Shown here: positions 58,001 to 64,000 of the stretch, in pieces
Layout of the letters: every line of letters begins with the position of its first letter
How positions within the stretch are numbered: the first letter of the stretch is position 1
DNA from: Flabesymbios commensalis
Taxonomy: Eukaryota; Annelida; Polychaeta; Terebellida; Flabelligeridae
Assembly: GCA_964017125.1 (NCBI GenBank)
Contig: OZ024911.1
Location: 42,657,339-42,721,338 of the forward strand
Length of the DNA: 64,000 nucleotides
Direction: 5' to 3'
The notes under the pieces: generated by a model
Told to the model about the DNA's origin: nothing
What the model saw: only the letters and a program-made list of their open reading frames with translations
The model's database searches: none
Made by a program: the position numbers and the translations under genes

Positions 58001-60378
58001 TTATTTATGATAGGATTTACAGCTTTCCAATGGGACATTTCAGACAGTACCCTGAACAACTATTTATTACAGGATACCCAATGATTTTTTCAGGGTACCT
58101 ACAGAATTTTAGGTGTAAAATTCACTTCAAATTATGGAGTAACCTTTTTTGAGGGGTGTTTTTTTTACTTAATAGCAATGGACTGGTAAGTTTGTTTATG
58201 ATCACGTTGATTTGGAGTTTCATAACAAAATCTTTGTGACATAAAAAGTATGGAAACAGCTTCTTCTGTGAAATGGCAGACAATAACTTTTTTCCTACCA
58301 TGCAATTCATACAAATTAAAAATTGTGTTCATACCTGTTTTGGCTATAAATTTCGGACAAATCCTTGACACCCAGCTTTTCTTTTAAATCAGGTAATACA
58401 GAAAAAAGAGACAGTTGCTCTGTAGCTGGCGCCTCTTCTACATTTTCATTATATGTTGGAGCTGAAAAAAATTCAGATGATACTCACTAAATGTTTGAAC
58501 CAGATAAAAAGGTTAACCATGAAAAATAAAATTGTCTTCGACTATGTTTAATGACATAATAATACTGTAGATCTGGTAATTAAAACCTCGCGATTATTAC
58601 CAGATATACAGTATGTTTAATAATATGTTGGATTTCCCTGTTTCCATCTTTAATTAGGATCTCAGAAATAAAGATGCAACCATGCATTGTATACTGTGAT
58701 CACTGTGATGTTACAGTAACTATGTCCACTACCACGATGACTGTCTTCGTCAATGTCTATATGATCTAGACTAAAACTAAACCTTATGCTATAGCAGTCT
58801 CCAGATGAGTTGCCTTATCTTATGTTTGGTGTCATTTATCTTAACTTTAAATATATGGAGACGAGATAGGCCAAACAGTGTTGTTGTCTCAAATACACCC
58901 AGGCAGGCCACTGTTGGAAATTTAAAACCAACCTTCACATCCTAACTCAAGGATATCTAGGTCTACTGGTAAGCATAAAAGTGTTTCAAGTGGTTCAAGG
59001 AATTGTGGGGGTCATCTATGATTTCCAATATTTTGTTTAAATAAAGCCTGCACATAATATGTGTTTATGCTCTAAATAAAGTTAAAATGAAGTGGAATTA
59101 CGATGACATATTGTTCACATATAGCAGATTGCTGTAGCACAGGTTCGCAGCATACTAAATTACTGTAACTCCATCCTCGACAAGATCCTTGAAAAAGAAG
59201 CTGTTAAATTATACACTGTAGATCTGGTAATAGTCGCCAGGTTTTAATGTTCACAAATTTCTTGAGAACAAATTCATGAATTAAAGAATCTTGGTGTGGT
59301 AACAGTGGACTACGCCTACTTGTGATAACGATGAATAAAGAGAGTCGTGGATTTCAAGGCTGAGTTAGCACCATTGAAAAATCATTTTTCACAGCTCAGT
59401 GACTATCTGTTCGGCCTCTTTACAGCAGAAGAAATAAAAGAGAAAATTTGTGAAATCTAGAAAAGTCTCAAAATCGCAAAAATTTAAATATGCAAAAATT
59501 ACCAGATCTACAGTATACAGAACTGTCAAGTAAATTGCATATCTTCCATCACCAAAATGATTAAACCACCTGTCTTAAAGTTCTTTTGATTAATTGATCT
59601 TCAAAATGCAATTGAAGTACTAGTTGTGACATGGTATTTCTGGTATTTTAAGGCATCCTGAGATTAATTCAAATTTTGTAGTGCATAAACGGAAATATCT
59701 CAACATGCTCAAATGGCTAACTTACGATGCATAGGGAGCCCATTTGGTTTGTTTAATGCAAGGATGTGACCTGAAACATTTAAAAACATGTATATAACAG
59801 TATATATATTCACCATCAGTTTTAGATTAAAAATTTAATGATACATGTACCGCAATAAATAACATTATATAAACCTTGATTATTTGTATATTGTAGGCCT
59901 ACCCATTTATCATGATTATATAGCTCCAATAATGTGTTTTCATTACAATGAATGAATATATTATCATAATACTCTCAATCTTTTTAAATATGAATAAATA
60001 GAAACTTGTACTGTTGCATATATATCATGAAAAGGTTTATACATGCTGGAAGCTACCATTTATAGTCAATTAAATCTGAGCTGATTGCATGTCAGATAAA
60101 TCTATCAATACAACTGTAAAATAAGTATCATAGTTTGTTTTACATACGATCCTAAATATTGTATATACATGTACCATCTTGATAGAGAATGTTGCAACTT
60201 AAATGATCTACAAGAGCTTCTCTTGTTTCCCATTTGTCCTGCAGCTGTTCATACCAATGCTTTTCTTTCACACGAACTGCTTTATTTTTGAAAATTGACC
60301 TTGTGATATGGCAGAGGAGTGGATTAATCTCCTGAATGTTGCTGCATTGAGTGCTTTTCGGATTACTGAAAAAGCCAT
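49048..60378 (-). CDS. RPUSD3: RPUSD3-like mitochondrial mRNA pseudouridine synthase
   Basis: Minus-strand exons: 60378-60175, 59770-59726, 58461-58335, 56522-56450, 54786-54702, 54063-53934, 51485-51346 and 49248-49048 (stop). All introns are GT-AG and phases agree except between 56450 and 54786. There a short unplaced exon (length 2 modulo 3, about 12 codons) must lie. Landmarks follow RluA-family RPUSD proteins: HILALNKPNGLPMH, LSLFSVLPDLKEKLGV, SGIVVFTKTEKAQRIMKKYF, SVTVGIPDPLESEEE, SPVLGDHKYSSRLTKVL, IPLHLHCKTLVIP and a LDAPLPDAFRKTVEHL tail. VLGDHKYSSR and the absent canonical HRLD-type catalytic loop match RPUSD3 better than RPUSD4. The family acts in mitochondrial RNA pseudouridylation and mitoribosome biogenesis. 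The first exon with its targeting signal is unresolved; it probably lies near 61.05-61.35 kb. Confidence 0.82.
50225..50580. mobile_element. Cluster of palindromic MITEs (duplicate of 44205-44560)
   Basis: Identical to the copy at offset -6020 except for about one base (GACGGTGGG here, GACAGTGGG there). It is intronic in the RPUSD3-like gene. Confidence 0.7.
51486..53510. other. RPUSD3 intron, first part
   Basis: AT-rich intron with repeated AAGTCGACTTGA/AGTTGACTTAG-like words from 52130 to 52610 and a diverged palindromic MITE around 52930-52995. No exon with compatible phase was found. Confidence 0.5.
53511..53761. mobile_element. TTAA MITE with type 2 hairpin
   Basis: Begins TTAACCCTTTAAG and ends GAAAGGGTCAA (one base off TTAA). 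The hairpin TCATCTTCATCCACTACAAG / CTTGTAGTGGATGAAGATGA spans 53668-53732. A type 1 hairpin element (53811-53904, ending CTAAAGGTTAA) follows 50 bp later. Both are intronic in the RPUSD3-like gene. Confidence 0.75.
53811..53904. mobile_element. Type 1 TTAA hairpin, partial
   Basis: CCCACTTTAAGTTGTG and AAAACTTCAAGTAGGTG pair around GGTCGCGGTAGCGAGAC. The right end CTAAAGGTTAA is present and the left end is absent. It ends 30 bp from the donor of RPUSD3-like exon 53934-54063. Confidence 0.65.
54787..55044. repeat. Locally copied insertion flanked by a 53-bp duplication
   Basis: 54787-54839 and 54992-55044 are the same 53 bp, starting CTGTAAATTAACAACTCC. Between them lies 152 bp copied almost exactly from 53595-53746, the hairpin half of the neighbouring TTAA MITE. 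The left copy includes the splice acceptor of RPUSD3-like exon 54702-54786, so a duplicate acceptor now lies 205 bp upstream in the intron. Confidence 0.85.
56790..57930. repeat. ~168-bp satellite-like tandem repeat in an intron
   Basis: The word AATTGAAATCGGATAAGAAT recurs near 56853, 57021, 57194, 57359 and 57525, with spacings of 165-172 bp. Each unit also has GTGCCCTAATTAGGTCTTAATTAGGTCATAA. A last partial unit at 57880-57930 follows an unrelated ~195-bp insert. The repeat lies between RPUSD3-like exons 58335-58461 and 56450-56522. Confidence 0.85.
57931..60174 (-). other. RPUSD3 introns between 5' exons
   Basis: Apart from the two exons at 58335-58461 and 59726-59770 I see only AT-rich intron sequence. 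The phrase TACTGTAGATCTGGTAAT recurs in both orientations near 58566, 58600, 59217 and 59500, suggesting a short dispersed element. Confidence 0.5.
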
Positions 60379-61667
60379 CTGCAAAATAAAATCAGAAGAT
60401 CAGTAAGGCATAGTTCGCTCACAATTTACCATGTATACTATAACCAAAATCATGCATTTACATGTACACTTAGTTTTTAAAAACAAGTACATGCCCTTAT
60501 ATTAGAACACATTGCTTTAATAACTTACAACGTCTTTCAAACTTAAAATGATCTTGACAGTACATCCCTCACACAAAAAAGCCTGTTTCAAAATGCAATT
60601 GTTGCCACAATTTTTTTATTACTTATCTGATTTTGAAAAAAGAGACCTTTTTGAAATTGTAAGACCCTGTAGTCTATACAGTACTCTGTAGAATATTAAT
60701 AAAGCAGAGTTGATGAAAAAGTTAAATTTTATTTTATTGTCAAGACTCGAGAATGAAGTGCCTTATCTGGGGTTCACCAAAATGACCCTCGTGGATTGCT
60801 GTATTCGTTTTACTCGAAAAAATTCACGTTTTTAAACATGACTGTGACAAAGAGCAATCTCGACCCAAGGTCTGAAAAATGTCTATAACTTTTTTTAATG
60901 ACAGTGCTTGCTGTGAGGTGAGCATGCGGGCATGTATCTTAAATGTTCTTAATTCTAAAAAAACAACTATTATCTACCTGATTATTCGAGGGCAATATGA
61001 TCTTCCAAAGAAATGTCCCTTCATTTTGTACGGGGTCAACCTGTGCTATGACTGAAACCAGTTACCTGTTTCAGCCACTGGGACTAGGTTGGCAATAGCA
61101 TAGGAACGGAATTATCACATAGAATAAATCATTGTAAATTGAATAGATTGATCAACTTGCTCCAGGCTAATTCTGTCGCCGTCTGTGAAGACCTGCTAAG
61201 CAGGGCTACAAAGGTAACCAGTCGTTTCCACCCTCTGTCTGTTCGCCTCCTACGGTTCAGCCCCTTACCCGTTCGTCCCCCTACCCGTTCGGCCTCGTGA
61301 GTAATATAAGCATGGCAATGCGCTTGTGGTCTACCTGTTCGCCCCATGGACAATATAAATCATATTACACTATATATCGCTCCCTACAAGGTAGGCCCAA
61401 CTGTTTGGCCCCTGGCTACAGATTATGTAGGCCGGGGCAGGGAAAAGTCAGTATATAAAACAATTGAAAACACGTTAGATGAATATGTATCATCAGTATT
61501 TTAATGCATTATTTTATTTACAAATCCAATAGGCCTACTATTCTTCAACAGATGTGATGATTGAAATAAATATAAATATACTGTATATCTATGTATATGT
61601 CTGATCTGGAGTAGCCTGCTCTGTCAACTGCTCCGGAGTAATACTCAGGTGCCTCGATCACTGTTTT
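60379..61667. other. Region upstream of placed RPUSD3 exons; possible shared promoter
   Basis: On the minus strand, a donor at 61049 (GAAACAG-GTAACTGG) would join exon 60378-60175 in phase through GTGGCTGAAACAG, so a small 5' exon may end there. No in-frame start codon accompanies it. CCCGTTCG/GTTCGCC words recur at 61240-61345. The plus-strand microprotein candidate starts at 61668, so a divergent promoter is plausible between about 61.35 and 61.65 kb. Confidence 0.35.
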
Positions 61668-62304
61668 ATGAGATTTTTATTAGGACTGGCCGTAGGCTGG
61701 TAAGTATTAAGTTTATTTTGCCTGAGTTTGTGTCCTATTTAGGGGAAAGAGGGGGTGCTGTGTGTGGGAAATGGTTGACATTTCTGTACACTAGTCCTTA
61801 TGAATGTAAAGAGGCAATTAAACCGTTGGTCACCAGGTGGGTGTTCGAAACCATTTATGTGGCATTCAGTCATTTGGTCACCAGGTGGAGCTATCACCAA
61901 TTTCTCTTTGTCTGCAGGTCACGAGATTCAATTGTGAACGAACATTTGTCGCAGACACATGTCAGGCTGCATGTTCACATCTGTATCACTTTTTATGTTT
62001 TCGTGTCCTGCAGGTATGTAATAATTAGGCTACTTAGTAGCCTAATTCATCATTAGGCTACTCATCATGTAAATAAAGTTAGGTCATTTCCATACAGTCA
62101 TTTTATAATAATTGAGTTGTGAACGAACATTTGTCGCAGACACATGTCAGGCTGCATGTTCACATCTGTATCACTTTTTATGTTTTCGTGTCCTGCAGGT
62201 CCGAGTGGCCCGTCGCTACCCATGTAACCCGGATCAAGAAGACGCGCTGGACGCAGTACCCTCCCGGGGACAACCCGCCTCCGACACAGGGACGTGGACC
62301 ATAG
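61668..62304 (+). CDS. Candidate two-exon microprotein (45 residues)
   Basis: ATG at 61668 and a strong donor GTAAGT at 61700 give exon 1 (MRFLLGLAVG plus two bases). The acceptor GTCCTGCAG at 62190-62198 starts exon 2, completing Trp and reading SEWPVATHVTRIKKTRWTQY, then a Pro-rich tail to TAG at 62302. In this frame exon 2 has high G/C third positions, unlike its surroundings. AATAAA follows at 62404 with GT-rich sequence after it. The short hydrophobic start followed by basic residues recalls single-pass mitochondrial or membrane microproteins, but no family is recognised. Alternatively exon 2 is the 3' end of a longer gene, or is read in phase 0 to 62324. Confidence 0.4.
61932..62200 (+). 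repeat. Exact 84-bp duplication containing a splice acceptor
   Basis: 61932-62015 and 62117-62200 are identical and both end in the pyrimidine tract plus TCCTGCAGGT. Only the second copy is followed by coding-like sequence; the first is followed by GTATGTAATAATTAGG. Confidence 0.9.
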
Positions 62305-62403
62305 TGGTTGTAATGCCGCTGTGACGGCTAGTGTATGATTATGAACGCCGTGGCTGCGGTTTAATCCAGATTGTGTATTACAACATCACCATGTATATAT
62401 GTA

Positions 62404-62409
62404 AATAAA
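62404..62409 (+). terminator. Poly(A) signal
   Basis: AAATAAATAAATTTC at about 62402-62416 with a GTGTTGTTTTGTG-rich downstream element, about 100 bp after the candidate stop codons. It supports a real plus-strand transcript end. Confidence 0.6.
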
Positions 62410-62644
62410 TAAATTTCATTTGTAATCTGTGTTGTTTTGTGAGGTTGGCAGGGGGTCATCAGGGCCAGAATAAACATGATGCATCGCCCGGTATTTAGGT
62501 CTAAATAAAATGAATCCCTGGTTTACATGAACATGTCGAATATAACGTTCCAGGTCAGGTTAAATACTTGTGTCTTTAACAAGTGTTCAGAAATAATAAT
62601 ATTCATGATTATATTTGTGGTCAAGTCTATAATAAGAGATCAAA

Positions 62645-63242
62645 GGATTTTGATTGGAATAATGTTGGCCCAGCGTCGCAGACGGTGGCCCAACATTATT
62701 TAACAATTGGGCCAATGTATTTGGGTAGTGGCCTTTCTGACCACGGAGGATGAAATTATCACCCTATAGCAATTGCCGCAAAGGAACCTATGTATACACA
62801 AAGAACTGTTCTCTGGTATACAGAATGCTGGGTTGTTGTTGGGCCATCGTCAGACACGTTGAATCAACATTGAAGGAACATTGGTTAGCCGTCCAGTGAG
62901 TGCTGTAGACGCTGGTATAGAAGAATCATGCGTTCGGTCAGTGTTAGAGTGGTGTTGTGCCAGCGTCGTACACAATTGACCGGCATTGAACCAGCAATGG
63001 GCTGCGACTCTGGCCCACCATTAAACAGAAATTGGGTGGGTAGGCCTACATCGTGTGTATCGTAGAGACACGCGCAAGTAGCGAATGGATGTTGGCCAGA
63101 ACCCGCGATAGTGGTGGAATGAATAAACGTTGAAAATATATATTTTAACTTCTCTCCTTGGTCCATTCCTTAATTATATCATGGACATTTAGGATTCTTG
63201 CCCATGAGGGAGACCAATACAGTTATCTTTACAAAAGATATA
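62645..63242 (+). repeat. Dispersed 600-bp repeat, copy B
   Basis: Homologous to 10845-11443 in the same orientation, with small indels (for example near 62765-62815). Open frames within it are not conserved between copies. Confidence 0.7.
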
Positions 63243-64000
63243 ATAGTGTAGTAGTTAAGCTCCCATATTGAAACAATTGTGCATTTTATGATTAAAGCAT
63301 GAAACTTCTACCATTATTAGTACATATCCTGGGGTTTATCTTAAGATGTGGAGGTAAGTGAAATTTGACCCCTGGTGACCTCTAGAGGTCATTGACCTCG
63401 GAAGGTCAAAATATTAAATTGCGAAGCCAAAAAGTGATGAAAATTGTGTTATACAATATCTATAAAATGTTTTTTGTATTCCAGAAGTGTGCCAAATACT
63501 CTAAGAGACTGATGTTAATCATAAACATAACACAAAGGTCATGTCAAGGTTAAATTAGGGTCATTTGAAGGTCAAAATGGCGACAAATAGTGAAAATATT
63601 TAGTTTTAAGCAACTGAAACAATACTAGTGGTGCAGTCATCTATTACAAATAATTGATTTTGACACAGTCTTGGTCAGACATCTTTCTCACACGCACTTT
63701 AGGAGATTGGGGGCAGTAACTAACTTGGGAGGGGAAATACACACTGAGTATTCCCTTTACTACACCCCGTCCTCAATGTTTAATTGGACGAGAAAAAATA
63801 CAGTGTGCAGCAGCTGTAAAACTACAGTTTCGGCTCCCATGGCAAATAGTCCTTGGGCCAGGGGCCGAATTTTTACGATTTAGTACCAATTGGGGTGACT
63901 AAACTTTGTTGTGATTTTCAGTTAGATACATATATGAGGGGGCTAAAAAAGTATGATGGCCCTTTCAGAACGGTAGCTTAAGGGCAGTATTCTCAGTTTT
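63243..64000. other. Spacer rich in AGGTCA words
   Basis: From 63350 to 63590 the hexamer AGGTCA/TGACCT and close variants recur at least eight times in both orientations (TGACCTCTAGAGGTCATTGACC, GAAGGTCAAAAT, GTCATGTCAAGGTT). No gene is supported in the last 750 bp. Confidence 0.5.

Overview
The window looks like nuclear DNA of a marine invertebrate animal. It is AT-rich, its genes are split by introns, and it is loaded with transposon relics. It carries a dimeric tRNA-derived SINE, LINE fragments, many short palindromic MITEs and one tyrosine-recombinase retroelement. The octamer-like word TAGGCCTA recurs throughout, which I associate with echinoderm, hemichordate and some mollusc assemblies; the exact taxon cannot be fixed from the sequence. 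A run of exactly 200 N at 17248-17447 is an assembly gap.

Layout. 1-15.9 kb is gene-poor and built of repeats: a candidate DNA transposon with inverted motif arrays (94-2751), a palindrome mosaic (1630-1965), SINEs with clean target-site duplications, fold-back MITEs, a LINE (11.69-13.3 kb) and tandem repeats. 15.99-22.18 kb holds a seven-exon minus-strand gene for an unrecognised coiled-coil protein whose exon phases all agree; MITEs sit next to three of its splice donors. 23.7-30.8 kb is a Ngaro-like retroelement that looks whole, with an SGNH-hydrolase-like ORF in front. Two tandem arrays accompany it: an 11-copy ~91-bp array upstream of gag, and a 12-copy array of short hairpins downstream of the recombinase whose stems co-vary. 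34.1-37.3 kb holds two abutting TTAA MITEs (one with a perfect 26-bp stem) and a 5'-truncated LINE. 38.36-43.45 kb is a two-exon cytosolic sulfotransferase gene with a 1.43-kb TIR transposon in its intron.

41.0-51.4 kb is a very recent tandem duplication of a 6.0-kb unit joining the 3' half of the sulfotransferase gene to the 3' part of a convergent RPUSD3-like gene. One copy has lost ~1.8 kb at a palindromic MITE and has a 154-bp locally copied filler at the break. The second copy therefore contains an orphan sulfotransferase terminal exon. The RPUSD3-like mitochondrial pseudouridine synthase gene runs on the minus strand from 60.38 to 49.05 kb; eight coding exons were placed, one short exon is missing and the 5' end is unresolved. 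At 61.7-62.4 kb a divergent plus-strand terminal exon with a poly(A) signal may belong to a 45-residue microprotein gene. The last 1.4 kb is repeats.

The host genes (coiled-coil protein, sulfotransferase, RPUSD3-like, microprotein candidate) show no shared pathway. The strongest candidate for something undescribed is the co-varying hairpin array of the retroelement. Next come the palindrome-associated rearrangement and the families of hairpin-bearing TTAA elements.
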